The notes: generated by a model not told the origin, from the sequence alone. DNA of 64,000 nucleotides from an uncultured Porphyromonadaceae bacterium (GCA_947427285.1 CANEHE010000006.1:32465-96464), one strand, 5' to 3'; shown: positions 53,901-62,166, counted from the stretch's first letter. A program made the numbers and translations.

Positions 53901-55204
53901 GGTTCTGGCTCCGGAAGATCTTTCATTTCAATTGTCGCCTCTACGTTGGCCACAAGATAACCTGAAAGATTTACTCCGTCGGGACGTTTGCGGGGGCAGG
54001 TGAACGACACCTCTGTCAGTTTCATGCCCTCCGTACTTGTGAATGTGTTGACGCGGGTTGAGTTGTCTGTGGTGTAGGTCCCGGCATCCGGATCAGTGAG
54101 TTGCAGATACTGAGCGGCGTTGGCGGCACTCAGTCCGTGTATCTTCACTTCCTTGATGGTGGCTCCTACTGGAGCCTTTACTGTCAGTAATTGTTTCTGT
54201 GTGGGATCGGTGGCAATGTCATCATCAGTGCCGCTCATACGTAAATTGAGATAGTAGGTGCCTTCAAGTTTGTCGCTGGTGGGACGTTTGTTGTAAAAAT
54301 CGTCATATCCTCGACGCCATGTGTAGTTGCTGGGAGGTGTCTGACCTTCGTTATGAAGTCCACCGGTTGATGTGAGTGTCACTCCCTCGGAAATGAATTC
54401 TATTCCGTTGATATTTATCTCATACATGCTTGAACGCTCTTCCGGCACGTCTGGTACTGCCGGCGCATACCCTTGTGGAGTGATTGTCTCCGGCCTCTGG
54501 AAATTATAACTCACAGTCTTTGTAACAACCGGTGTATCTGGACCTTCCAGCGTAACATACACTTTGTAGATCTTGCGTGTTGACATGTTGACTCCGTTGC
54601 TCTTCTTGCGCGGACAGGTGAATGTTACCGATTCCAGTATTTTCCCTTCGGCCGGTGTGAAGCTCCACATAAAAGTGGAGGAGTCGAATGTGGCAGTCCC
54701 GTCTTCAGGATTGATCGGAGTCAGATATTCACAACTGTTGAGGACGGATTGCCCTGGAATCTCGATCTTTTTGATTGTGCTTCCGGAGGGGGCTGTAAAT
54801 GTGACCTTTGTCTGCTGACTGGGATCGGAGGATATTATATCCGGGTTGTCACTGGTACGTATCTCCAGATAATAAGTCCCCTCGGAAGTGTTTTCCGTGC
54901 GTTTTGTTCCATTGTCATCATATCCCTTGCGCCATGTATAGGAATGCTTTGGATCCTCACCCTCATTATGGAGGCCGTCCCTGAGTGTCAGTGTCACTCC
55001 TTGTGTGAGAAGATCCACACCGTTGATATAACTGTAATGGTAACTTGCCCGTTCGTCCTGATTTGTCGGTATCGTCGGGGGTGCTGTAGGAGGGTGGATT
55101 GTCGCGGGATGTTGGAAATTCATCTCGACAGTCCTCACATTTTGCGACATCCCTCCGAAAGCTGTCAGTGCAGCCATCGCCAATAGGATAAATGCTTTTC
55201 TCAT
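50918..55204 (-). CDS. Giant adhesin-like type IX cargo protein with tandem repeat and Fn3 domains
   Basis: A 1428-residue secreted protein (signal MRKAFILLAMAALTAFGGMS). Order: two tandem repeats of about 195 residues (about 25-216 and 230-430, each with GLHNEG..P...YTWR.GYDD, EGTYYL and a TCPRK motif); a beta-sandwich domain (about 440-590); two fibronectin type III-like domains (about 600-800); a jelly-roll of cleaved-adhesin type (ESFERLNVMP-like, about 805-985); a CARDB-like unit; a further Fn3 unit; a second cleaved-adhesin domain (ITESFEIEEKFAVDSLGDW, about 1115-1290); and a C-terminal sorting domain (VRVEIFTTAG ... VEPGIYMVRIGFSTVKVIVK). It should be exported by the type IX system and bind host or glycan surfaces. 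No peptidase site is seen. Confidence 0.88.
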   Translation of the reverse strand: MRKAFILLAMAALTAFGGMSQNVRTVEMNFQHPATIHPPTAPPTIPTNQDERASYHYSYINGVDLLTQGVTLTLRDGLHNEGEDPKHSYTWRKGYDDNGTKRTENTSEGTYYLEIRTSDNPDIISSDPSQQTKVTFTAPSGSTIKKIEIPGQSVLNSCEYLTPINPEDGTATFDSSTFMWSFTPAEGKILESVTFTCPRKKSNGVNMSTRKIYKVYVTLEGPDTPVVTKTVSYNFQRPETITPQGYAPAVPDVPEERSSMYEININGIEFISEGVTLTSTGGLHNEGQTPPSNYTWRRGYDDFYNKRPTSDKLEGTYYLNLRMSGTDDDIATDPTQKQLLTVKAPVGATIKEVKIHGLSAANAAQYLQLTDPDAGTYTTDNSTRVNTFTSTEGMKLTEVSFTCPRKRPDGVNLSGYLVANVEATIEMKDLPEPEPEGLPIPYSRKFKDIDGMTVIDANNDGNTWEYNLSNARCTAPVGDANTNTEGDDWIITPGLAMYSGKYYKVYTPFVPQYGTPGKVEVKLGSSATAEGMTLDVMPTTEFDSRMDCINYVKIPSNGTYYLGVHSVTPRTGALYVKLPSIDIYEPMVPTVPSAITDLKVSPASDGVKPYKVTITFKAPSTDMDGNPLTANLEKVVIGNGTYAGNALQTVSKTFTDVTPGQELTYTYTQKSTGYKTFGIVTYNASGIGAETYTKSIYVGVNKPDEPTDLNISETDTTGEVILSWKAPETDCDGNPINPDLIKYHLTDGLTFQTIARDVKSTTYTYKTGVTNDQQFFRFYIVAETDGGSTMSVGSPSVAIGKPLTTPLTEGFERLNVMPVDFTADGGKSTIFHEGDMSGAIKPWSAEGDGCSVAMYAYDAKSHPSMLTGKIDLSGLTSPVISFDIFVPTSTDGTRLLDNNELVVKARTPQGEFKELGKVRVGDLNDKGWNRMTYSLTEFAGKTVQFQFEGNLIDYPNGTDSQSFVFMDRMQVREAHSGSDLRAIHLETPAVAEQSYEFRISTYVENDGVTPVKGASVELYRNGKKSDSRDLPVLAPGRIEHVVFNQTLNAADGAEAVYKAIIVSDPDDKEENNTTDEKKVNYKTSMHPSPESLAGTLDNSAVMLTWTPPTLPSGTAVQITESFEIEEKFAVDSLGDWTFYDLDKGTLGLPTGMVLEGLNEGKTQYAWIIADESLFQAQGMAHSGTHFMTGFFNHDGRTNNDIAVSPELNGEAQTLTFYAISFASKYPETIDVWYSDGTRDINDFKRLGGIDYVPSEWTKFSFDLPAGARFFGIRHVSGDAWIVGVDDVTFTPMEPGKDVELVGYNIYRDGERLNERPVTDTSYTDNKAEDGKHLYCISAVYDKGESLACAPIEIAFSSVENVTSDVTGIRGEHGCISVTSTAEIRVEIFTTAGIDVADETCGIGVTNIPVEPGIYMVRIGFSTVKVIVK
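53930..55130 (-). repeat. Tandem duplication inside the 1428-residue protein
   Basis: Two adjacent segments (about 54550-55130 and 53930-54530) encode similar 195-residue modules sharing GLHNEG, YTWR, GYDD, EGTYYL and TCPRK. Protein similarity is high over the full length but the DNA has drifted, so the duplication is old. Confidence 0.8.
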
Positions 55205-55279
55205 GTTGATAATATGTGTTGGTTAGTAAAAACGATGGGCAAAGGAAAGGATAATGGTAAAAAACACCAAAAACTTGAT

Positions 55280-55303
55280 ATGGACATACGATGGACATCA
55301 TGG
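55280..55303. promoter_or_regulatory. Direct repeats between cargo gene and TPR-LuxR gene
   Basis: ATGGACAT occurs at 55280-55287 and again at 55291-55298, an 11-base period (one helical turn), followed by ATGG at 55300-55303. This is a plausible binding site for a regulator in the divergent intergenic region. Confidence 0.4.
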
Positions 55304-55333
55304 TTTTTAACATGTTTCCTCTGGATTTTTGCC

Positions 55334-55341
55334 TAATTTTG
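55334..55341 (+). promoter_or_regulatory. -7 element at the start of the second TPR-LuxR gene
   Basis: TAATTTTG ends 4 bases before the GTG start codon at 55346; if active, the transcript would be leaderless. The -33 TTTG is not apparent. Confidence 0.45.
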
Positions 55342-55345
55342 TATT

Positions 55346-57004
55346 GTGAAAAATCTATTGATAGTATTGTCCGTAATTGTATGCCTATGCATCGCATGCT
55401 CACGGCACAGACGTCTTCCGACCGGCTGGGAGTCGAGTGGCAATCCTCTTGCCGACACTCTGACCCTTCGTCTGGAACGTAGTTACGGCCATAATGCCGG
55501 TGCTCCGTCCCAACGCTGGGTATGGAGTCTTGACAGTATCGCGCGGGCTGATAAGGAGAATGGACGGGTAGGAGCCCGTGCCGCTTACTGGCGTGTGCGT
55601 CTCAATCTCAGAATGGGGAAAGTAGACCGCGCCCGTCATATCCTCGACTCAGCGATGTCTGCACTTGACTCCACGCGTTATACCGACGATTTCCATCATT
55701 TGAAGATGCTGCGTTGGCGTTTTGACCGCAGCCTGCTTCACCGCTATCTTGACGCCATTGACAACCTTAAATATTTCCGTGGAGTGGGCGATTCAACTTC
55801 AGTGGCGTATGTCCTGATGGATCTCGGAGATATAATGGAAAGAATTGGCGATTTTGGCCGAGGCCGTGCTTTTTGTCTTGAGGCATCTCGGATATGGCGT
55901 AATATAGGCCAGAACGAATATGCGGATAAAAATCTGCTTAACGTCGCTCTCATGTCTGACCGTAACCAGACAGACAGTATCCATCGTCTTCTGCTCGCAA
56001 ATAAGGCTTATCATGCCGACACAGCGTTCTATGAATTGGTGTTGCGCAACCATTTTCTTAACACGGACTCAGTGGAATATCTTCTCAGGGCTTTTCCTTT
56101 GTCGGGTGGTACCCGACGCATGCGGGGCATGCGGGCCGTGCATCTTGCTCTGTTCAGCGACTGGTTGAGTCGAAACGGACGCGGGCGTGAGGCTCTCCCG
56201 TCTGCTCTGGAGGCTCAGAAACTTCACGACTCCACAGGAGATCCAGAATTCAACATGCTTGTATCGCATGCACTTGCCATGGCCTATCATGCTGCTAATA
56301 CCACGGATTCGGCGGAAAAATATCTTCTGGAATATGTAAGGTGGAAAGACAGTATATCCGACAGCCGCATGGCGATGGAGGTGGCAAACAAGGCTTCGCG
56401 CGACGAAATCAATAATGTGGATATGGCACGCAATGTCAAGGCAGAGCGTGAACGGCTTATGGTCTGGATTTTTTTGTTGGCTGTGGTGTTGGTGTTCTTT
56501 GCTGTCTCATTTTCTTTCTATCGTCGTGCGCGTGACCGGGAAATGAAAGCCGCTATCGCACGTACTGAACTTGAGCATACCAAATCGCGCCTCGGACGTG
56601 AGGCTATTATAATGTACGAGAAAGAGCAGTTGTTGAAATCCATACAACAGGAAATAGAACATGGAGAGTCGGAGGGACAGCTCAATGCAAGTACTTCCGC
56701 ACGCCTGCGCAATGCAATAAAGGTTCACAATTCAGGAGAGGAAGAGCGACGTGCATTTCTTGAAGTACATGATAACATGCTTCCAGGATTCTCCGCGCGC
56801 CTCAAAGGAACTTATTCCTCTCTATCGGAGAAACAGATAAGGCTTGCCGCTTATATTTGCGCCGGTATGTCTTCCGCCGCCATCGGCCGTGTGCTCAATA
56901 TAACGCCGGCCTCGGTTGTCAAGAACCGTTATCGTCTTCGTTCCAAACTCGGTCTTGCTCCTGGGGAATCTCTTGAAGATTTCCTCCGTAAGTTCGCTGA
57001 ATAG
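55346..57004 (+). CDS. Membrane-bound TPR sensor with LuxR-type helix-turn-helix (second copy)
   Basis: A 552-residue protein from GTG 55346 (VKNLLIVLSVIVCLCIACSRH), with a lipobox-like LCIAC, so the protein could be lipid-anchored as well as membrane-spanning. Residues 30-360 are helical TPR-like repeats with YVLMDLGDIMERIGDFGRGRAFCLEASRIW. A membrane helix follows (about 371-392, LMVWIFLLAVVLVFFAVSFSF), a coiled coil (to about 430), and a C-terminal LuxR helix-turn-helix (LSEKQIRLAAYICAGMSSAAIGRVLNITPASVVKNRYRLRSKL, about 491-535). It is divergent from the giant cargo gene, the same plan as the pair at 29.9-33.9 kb. Confidence 0.85.
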   Translation: MKNLLIVLSVIVCLCIACSRHRRLPTGWESSGNPLADTLTLRLERSYGHNAGAPSQRWVWSLDSIARADKENGRVGARAAYWRVRLNLRMGKVDRARHILDSAMSALDSTRYTDDFHHLKMLRWRFDRSLLHRYLDAIDNLKYFRGVGDSTSVAYVLMDLGDIMERIGDFGRGRAFCLEASRIWRNIGQNEYADKNLLNVALMSDRNQTDSIHRLLLANKAYHADTAFYELVLRNHFLNTDSVEYLLRAFPLSGGTRRMRGMRAVHLALFSDWLSRNGRGREALPSALEAQKLHDSTGDPEFNMLVSHALAMAYHAANTTDSAEKYLLEYVRWKDSISDSRMAMEVANKASRDEINNVDMARNVKAERERLMVWIFLLAVVLVFFAVSFSFYRRARDREMKAAIARTELEHTKSRLGREAIIMYEKEQLLKSIQQEIEHGESEGQLNASTSARLRNAIKVHNSGEEERRAFLEVHDNMLPGFSARLKGTYSSLSEKQIRLAAYICAGMSSAAIGRVLNITPASVVKNRYRLRSKLGLAPGESLEDFLRKFAE

Positions 57005-57040
57005 ATAAACAGCTGCCTGAAACACCAGACAGCTGTTTAT
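57005..57040. terminator. Bidirectional terminator
   Basis: ATAAACAGCTG (57005-57015) and CAGCTGTTTAT (57030-57040) are complementary; the stem can extend inward by three more pairs. It separates the convergent TPR-LuxR and Bax-inhibitor genes. Confidence 0.8.
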
Positions 57041-57078
57041 GGTAATTTGTATTGGTAAGCAAGTGTTTGACGATTCTG

Positions 57079-57798
57079 TCAGTCGCGGCCTCCGCCGAAG
57101 ATGCGGAGAAGGAAAATGAACAGGTTGATGAAGTCCAGATAGAGGTTGAAGGCTCCCATTGTGGCGAGTTTGTCTGCCAGTGCCGGGTCGAGATTTGCCG
57201 CGGCCAGTTTCTTCACCTGCTGGGTATCCCATGCAGTAAGTCCTACGAAAATCAACACTCCGACAATGGATATGATCCAGTCAAATATCGAACTTGCTAC
57301 GAAAATGTTGACTATCATGGCTATGATCAGCCCGAAAAGAGCCATTGTGAGGAATGTGCCCATACGGGTCAGATCGGTCTTTGTGAAATATCCATAGACC
57401 GACATGGCTCCGAATGTGCCTGCTGTGATGAAAAACGTATAGACGATCGTGCCGAGTTTGTAGGCAATGAATATCGGTGCAAGCCAGCATCCCATCAACG
57501 CGGCGTAGATGCAGAAGAGAAGGATACATGTGCCGGTCGACATTTTGGTGAGACGCATCGGTATAACCCATGCCATTACGAGCATGGCTATAGGCATGCC
57601 CCAGAAAATCAGCTTGTTCCCGAACAGGAAACTCATTGCTTGCGGAGAGGACGCCACTCCCAGAGCGCAGAAGGCGGAGATGAGCAGGCCGATGAACATT
57701 CTGATGTAGACGCGTTTCATCACCGCGTTGGTCTGTGTGGCGACATCTGTTCCGCCATAATAAGGCGGAGGAGTCTGGGGTCTGGTGTTGTAATCCAT
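57079..57798 (-). CDS. Bax inhibitor-1/YccA family membrane protein
   Basis: A 239-residue protein with seven hydrophobic helices and a Pro/Tyr-rich cytoplasmic head (NTRPQTPPPYYGGTD). MKRVYIRMFIGLLISAFCALGVASSP is the typical start of the YccA/BI-1 fold, and the ending FVGLTAWDTQQVKKLA and YLDFINLFIFLLRIFGG contain the conserved Asp pair region. The family forms pH-gated calcium leak channels or protects membrane proteins (YccA modulates FtsH in E. coli). No operon partner. Confidence 0.93.
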   Translation of the reverse strand: MDYNTRPQTPPPYYGGTDVATQTNAVMKRVYIRMFIGLLISAFCALGVASSPQAMSFLFGNKLIFWGMPIAMLVMAWVIPMRLTKMSTGTCILLFCIYAALMGCWLAPIFIAYKLGTIVYTFFITAGTFGAMSVYGYFTKTDLTRMGTFLTMALFGLIIAMIVNIFVASSIFDWIISIVGVLIFVGLTAWDTQQVKKLAAANLDPALADKLATMGAFNLYLDFINLFIFLLRIFGGGRD

Positions 57799-57865
57799 AT
57801 TTAAACAGCTTCTAAGTTGAAGTTAATATTTTTTGAATATAAGCAGTAGAAAAACCACTTTTATG

Positions 57866-57920
57866 ATTAACGGAAATTCCTCCGTGTTGTTTCGACAATT
57901 GTCGTCGGTTTCCGTTTAAT
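57866..57920 (-). terminator. Terminator of argS
   Basis: ATTAACGGAAA (57866-57876) and TTTCCGTTTAAT (57909-57920) pair with one bulged base, and a perfect CGACAATTGTCG palindrome lies within the loop. It starts 8 bases past the argS stop codon. Confidence 0.6.
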
Positions 57921-57927
57921 TTTATCA

Positions 57928-59706
57928 TTACATCCTTTCGGGCATCTCTATCCCGAGAAGTGAGGTTGCCGCACGAAGTGTGCGTGCTACGACTGCCGAA
58001 AGTTCAAGACGCAATGCTTTGACAGCGGCATTCTCCTCACGCAGAATCGTATAGTCGTGATAGAACTGGTTGTATTCCTTTGCCAGATCGTAGCAATAGT
58101 TGGCGATAAGAGCTGGAGAAAGCGAACGCCCTGCCTCGGCTACCGTGGAAGGAAAATCGGCTACTTTCTGAATCAGGGCCGTTTCCTTTTCATTGGGGAT
58201 TGCTTGTGCCATTGCAGCCGTGTCGATTTCACCTGCCTTGCGGAGCACGGAGCGTATGCGGGCGTAGGTGTATTGGAGGAAAGGACCCGTGTTGCCGTTG
58301 AAGTCAATCGACTCTTTCGGATTGAACAGCATATTTTTGCGTGGGTCAACCTTCAACAGGAAATATTTCAGGGCACCGAGACCCACCATGCGGGAGATTT
58401 CCGCAGCTTCATCGGCCGGCATATCCTTGAAACGTTCAGCCGACGATTCAGCGGCATCGGAAATCATGGATGCCATCAGATCGTCTGCGTCTACTACGGT
58501 CCCTTCGCGACTCTTCATTTTCCCCTCGGGAAGTTCCACCATTCCGTAGGAGAAATGTACAAGATCCTTGCCCCATTTGAATCCCAGTTTGTCAAGCAGC
58601 AATGAAAGAACCTGAAAATGGTAGTTCTGTTCATTTCCTACCACATAGATCATCCTGTCGATGGGGAAATCGCGGTAACGGAGTTTGGCGGTGCCTATAT
58701 CCTGGGTCATATATACGGATGTGCCGTCAGCGCGTAAGAGTAGTTTGTGGTCAAGACCGTCAGGAGTGAGGTCGGCCCATACCGAACCATCCTCCTTGCG
58801 ATACATGATTCCTTTGTCGAGTCCACCGAGGACAAGATCCTTTCCTTCAAGATAGGTGTCTGATTCGTAATATATTTTGTCGAAATCCACTCCCATACGT
58901 CTGTATGTCTCGTCGAAGCCCGCGTACACCCATTCGTTCATCATCTTCCAGAGCGAACGCACCTCCTCGTCTCCGTTTTCCCATCGGCGAAGCATCTCGC
59001 GGGCCTCCTCCATGAGCTGACTTTTTTTCTCCGCCTCCTCTTTGGAGAGGTTTTCGGCAGCCATTATGGATTCAACTTCCGCTTTATAATGTTTGTCGAA
59101 AGCTACGTAGAAATCACCGATAAGGTGATCTCCTTTTTTCCCGGTAGATTCGGGAGTGGCACCATCACCCCATTTCTGCCATGCGAGCATAGATTTGCAT
59201 ATATGGATGCCACGGTCGTTCACTATGTTGGTTTTCACCACACGGTTCCCGTTTGCTTTCAGGATCTCGGCTACGGAATATCCGAGCAGATTGTTGCGCA
59301 CGTGTCCCAGATGCAGAGGCTTGTTGGTGTTGGGAGAGGAGTATTCCACCATTACCAGCGGAGAGGTCTCGGTGGCTTGACGGAAGCCGTAGTTTTCATT
59401 GGCGGCGATCTCCGACAATTGTCCACGCCAGAACGACGGGGCCACCGATAGATTGAGGAAGCCTTTTATTACATTGAATTTCTCGATTGCCTCCACATTT
59501 CCCACAAGCCATTCACCTATTTCGTTGGCTGTCTGTTCAGGAGCTTTATGGGAAGCCTTCAGATATGGAAACACAACCACGGTAAGATGACCCTCAAATT
59601 CCTTTTTTGTAGGAGAGGGTATGGCATGCCGAGGGTCTGTATCGACTCCATACAATGCTTTGACGGCATCGGCAACACCTTGTGATATGATGTTCTGGAT
59701 AGTCAT
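57928..59706 (-). CDS. argS: Arginyl-tRNA synthetase
   Basis: A 592-residue class I synthetase. The HIGH motif appears as HLGHVRNNLLGYS after SSPNTNKPL, at about 123-135. The KMSKS-equivalent is GKMKSREGTVV at about 400, and the C-terminal tRNA-binding helix domain (DALR type) ends with LRAATSLLGIEMPERM. It charges tRNA-Arg in the cytoplasm. Length and order are normal for the bacterial enzyme. Gene stands alone on the minus strand, followed by a hairpin. Confidence 0.97.
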   Translation of the reverse strand: MTIQNIISQGVADAVKALYGVDTDPRHAIPSPTKKEFEGHLTVVVFPYLKASHKAPEQTANEIGEWLVGNVEAIEKFNVIKGFLNLSVAPSFWRGQLSEIAANENYGFRQATETSPLVMVEYSSPNTNKPLHLGHVRNNLLGYSVAEILKANGNRVVKTNIVNDRGIHICKSMLAWQKWGDGATPESTGKKGDHLIGDFYVAFDKHYKAEVESIMAAENLSKEEAEKKSQLMEEAREMLRRWENGDEEVRSLWKMMNEWVYAGFDETYRRMGVDFDKIYYESDTYLEGKDLVLGGLDKGIMYRKEDGSVWADLTPDGLDHKLLLRADGTSVYMTQDIGTAKLRYRDFPIDRMIYVVGNEQNYHFQVLSLLLDKLGFKWGKDLVHFSYGMVELPEGKMKSREGTVVDADDLMASMISDAAESSAERFKDMPADEAAEISRMVGLGALKYFLLKVDPRKNMLFNPKESIDFNGNTGPFLQYTYARIRSVLRKAGEIDTAAMAQAIPNEKETALIQKVADFPSTVAEAGRSLSPALIANYCYDLAKEYNQFYHDYTILREENAAVKALRLELSAVVARTLRAATSLLGIEMPERM

Positions 59707-59810
59707 TTCTGTTGTATTTGTTTTGATTGACAGAGGAGTATTCTCCCTGTGATGAAATGCAAAATTAACGAAAAAATATGAGGTGGAGAAATCCGGTGAT
59801 TTCTCTGCTG

Positions 59811-60794
59811 TTACTGGCTTCTTTTTTTGTCGGTCGTGCGTTCGCGCGGATGGGCATTGAAATAGCTTTTTCGTAATTCCGCGAAACTCAGGTGTGTGTA
59901 GATCTGTGTGGTGGCGATTGATGCGTGTCCTAAAAGCTCCTTTACCGAATTTATTTCTGCCCCGTGGTTAAGCATTACGGTTGCGAATGTGTGTCGGAGC
60001 ACATGTGGACTTTTTCTTGCCACAGAGGTCCCTTGCAGCATACGGCGCACTATTTCTGCAATACGGCTGCGGCTTACCGGACGTCCATGATGTGTGAAGA
60101 ATATTCCCGAATCGCGTGCAGCCCCTGTTTTTTCGGTCTCCTCGTTGTCGCGCATATTCAGATATTTCCGGATTTCTGCAGCGATTGTGTCCGCAAAAGG
60201 GATAATCCTTTGCTTTGACCGTTTGCCGGTAACTTTCAATTGCATTGCGCTGAGATCCACGTCCGAATCCCGCAGACCTATAATTTCTGCACGCCGCATG
60301 CCGGTGGTGTAGAGCAGAGTGATGATGAGACGGTCTCTTATATCCGTGAAACTTTCGGGTGATAAGGAAGGCTCAAGAATACGTTCAATTTCCTTTTCCC
60401 TTACAAACTGCGGTAGAGGCTTGTCGGTTTTTGCAAGAGTTATGTCGGTTGCCGGATTTGTTTTGATTATCCTGCGTTTCATCAGATACCGGTAGAATGC
60501 CCGTAGGCTTTGGGCTTTCCGGCGGAGTGTTCTGGGTTTGTCTCCGCCTGCCGACAATAGAGAAAGCCACGCCCGGATGTCCGGAGTGGAAGCATTGGGC
60601 AATAGATCCGCTTCTGTAGAGAATACACTTGCTTCTGGTCGAGACAGGTTGTTTCCGGAAGGGGTCGGCAGGGAACGTGATGAGAGGAATTCCGCGAACT
60701 GTCTCAGATCTGCCAGATATGCATCCACGGTCAATGGGCTACGGTTGAGTTCATACCGCAGATATGTAGAGAATGATTTCTCAAGTTCGCTCAT
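59811..60794 (-). CDS. xerC: Tyrosine recombinase XerC/XerD type
   Basis: A 327-residue recombinase. N-terminal SAM-like domain at 5-115, with a Ser/Pro-rich insert at about 42-72. Catalytic residues are complete: R167 (TTGMRRAEI), K191 (TGKRSKQR), H264 and R267 (SPHVLRHTFA), H290 (LLGHASI) and the nucleophile Y299 (TQIYTHLSF). It resolves chromosome dimers at dif with a partner recombinase. It follows rpsU, the usual Bacteroidales order (rpsU-xerC), so it is the housekeeping gene and not an integrase of a mobile element. Confidence 0.94.
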   Translation of the reverse strand: MSELEKSFSTYLRYELNRSPLTVDAYLADLRQFAEFLSSRSLPTPSGNNLSRPEASVFSTEADLLPNASTPDIRAWLSLLSAGGDKPRTLRRKAQSLRAFYRYLMKRRIIKTNPATDITLAKTDKPLPQFVREKEIERILEPSLSPESFTDIRDRLIITLLYTTGMRRAEIIGLRDSDVDLSAMQLKVTGKRSKQRIIPFADTIAAEIRKYLNMRDNEETEKTGAARDSGIFFTHHGRPVSRSRIAEIVRRMLQGTSVARKSPHVLRHTFATVMLNHGAEINSVKELLGHASIATTQIYTHLSFAELRKSYFNAHPRERTTDKKRSQ

Positions 60795-60940
60795 CCGGAT
60801 ATCTTTATGACTGATAATATCTCGCTTGCCCTCTCTGGTGGATATGACAAACCGATGCAGACCATAGATATGATCTACATCGAATGTTCTCTATATGCGT
60901 GTAAGCGAAAGAGGGGAAACTTTTTCCGAGTCGGATCTGA

Positions 60941-61132
60941 TTACTGCTCGGCCTGACGGAGCTGTTGCACGTAGATGGCCTTGATCATTTTCTTGCGGTT
61001 TCTTACCGAAGGTTTCTCAAAGGCCTGACGGCGACGAAGTTCCTTTACAATGCCAGTTCTCTCATATTTGCGCTTGAATTTCTTCAGCGCCTTCTCGATG
61101 TTCTCGCCTTCTTTTACTTGTACGATGATCAT
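60941..61132 (-). CDS. rpsU: 30S ribosomal protein bS21
   Basis: A 63-residue, very basic protein: MIIVQVKEGENIEKALKKFKRKYERTGIVKELRRRQAFEKPSVRNRKK, the full S21 pattern with the LRRRQ..EKPS..R..K motif. S21 sits at the 30S platform near the anti-Shine-Dalgarno end of 16S rRNA; in Bacteroidota it takes part in hiding that sequence. It has the best promoter in the window (61205-61235) and is followed by xerC after 146 bases. Confidence 0.97.
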   Translation of the reverse strand: MIIVQVKEGENIEKALKKFKRKYERTGIVKELRRRQAFEKPSVRNRKKMIKAIYVQQLRQAEQ

Positions 61133-61204
61133 TTTTTATGTGTTTCTTTTAGTTTGCGTGAAGTATTGTCGGCGTCCGACAGAACGCCTATATATTTTGC
61201 GGTG

Positions 61205-61235
61205 CAAAATTAGACAATCTTTTCCGTTCCGCAAA
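61205..61235 (-). promoter_or_regulatory. Promoter of rpsU
   Basis: Minus strand: TTTG (61232-61235), 19 bases, TAATTTTG (61205-61212), a perfect Bacteroidota promoter. The leader would be about 65 bases. Confidence 0.85.
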
Positions 61236-61318
61236 ATTTTCACATCTTTTTTAGTTCCTTTTTAGAAAGCCTTTTTTAGAAGCAGTCTAAAAGAGTAGTC
61301 TGAAATTAAAAAAGTCTG

Positions 61319-62116
61319 TCAATGTCGTGGCTGTACAAACTTTTTGCCGTTACGTATATAAATGGTGCCCTGAATAGGATTTACGACCAACCGGCCAAAT
61401 AGGTCGTATATGCGGTCGTCATTTTTCGTATCATCTTCAATTCTATCAACACCACTTTGAGAATATGATGGCGCACGAAAATCTTCTTGCGTAAAAATCA
61501 CATTTCCATTTTCATCAAGGACGGACAACAGGTATCTTACACGCCCTGTTTCAGTTATGGTGCCGGGCCCTGGATCAAAATAGCTGTCGCTGGATGCGCC
61601 GATCCCTTCAACAAAAAACGCTTCATCCTCTATCAGTTCGCACGAATTCATCGAGATCCTTTTGCGCACCACGCCTCTGACATTGATGGAATCCACCTTT
61701 ATTACTTTTCCCAAGCCAAAATCATCGCCGACTTTCAGATTCATGTCAATATGTGGCTTTCCCGGAGCAAAATAAGGTTTGCCGTGATCATCAAGATAGC
61801 TTTTATATACTATTCCATTATCTTCTTCATAAGCATATTGGACAAAGACCTTCTCTGGATAAGTAGTATGCCATTCTGACAATTTTTTACACATTTTGTT
61901 GTCAAATATAGTGTCTTTCTCAATTTCCATGTATATCCAAGCGTGGATAATAGGATACCTGTGATGTCCTGCCATCGAATCTCCATACACCCATATTCGT
62001 CCCTCCACAAGAATTGGAAGATAATCTTCCGTTTTTGGTGGCTGTTGAGCAATCAACAACGCAAAACAGAGCATCATGCCTCCTGTCAACACTGCAATTT
62101 TAGTAGTCTTTCCCAT
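61319..62116 (-). CDS. Secreted protein with short C-terminal sorting-like motif
   Basis: A 265-residue protein with signal peptide (TGGMMLCFALLIAQQ). No family is recognised; the mature chain is mostly beta (LVEGRIWVYGDSM, KVGDDFGLGKVIKVDSI). The end IYDLFGRLVVNPIQGTIYIRNGKKFVQP is the short C-terminal element (YDLxGRxV...GxIYIRNGKK) common in Bacteroidales surface or secreted proteins and related to the type IX sorting domain. It lies 50 bases behind the C25-type gene on the same strand, so both are one operon of secreted proteins. Confidence 0.7.
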   Translation of the reverse strand: MGKTTKIAVLTGGMMLCFALLIAQQPPKTEDYLPILVEGRIWVYGDSMAGHHRYPIIHAWIYMEIEKDTIFDNKMCKKLSEWHTTYPEKVFVQYAYEEDNGIVYKSYLDDHGKPYFAPGKPHIDMNLKVGDDFGLGKVIKVDSINVRGVVRKRISMNSCELIEDEAFFVEGIGASSDSYFDPGPGTITETGRVRYLLSVLDENGNVIFTQEDFRAPSYSQSGVDRIEDDTKNDDRIYDLFGRLVVNPIQGTIYIRNGKKFVQPRH

Positions 62117-62166
62117 CGTTTGAATTTTAATATAAATGTATAATGTTATGCTTGTCCATTGTTTGT

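Noticed and set aside
57052..57804. A 250-codon plus-strand frame opposite the Bax-inhibitor gene
   Set aside because: The antisense frame is Cys/His/Glu-rich without a fold, while the minus-strand frame has seven membrane helices of a known family.
59811..60794. Tyrosine recombinase as a sign of an integrated element
   Set aside because: The order rpsU-xerC and the full catalytic set are those of the chromosomal dimer-resolution gene; no attachment repeats or phage genes lie nearby.
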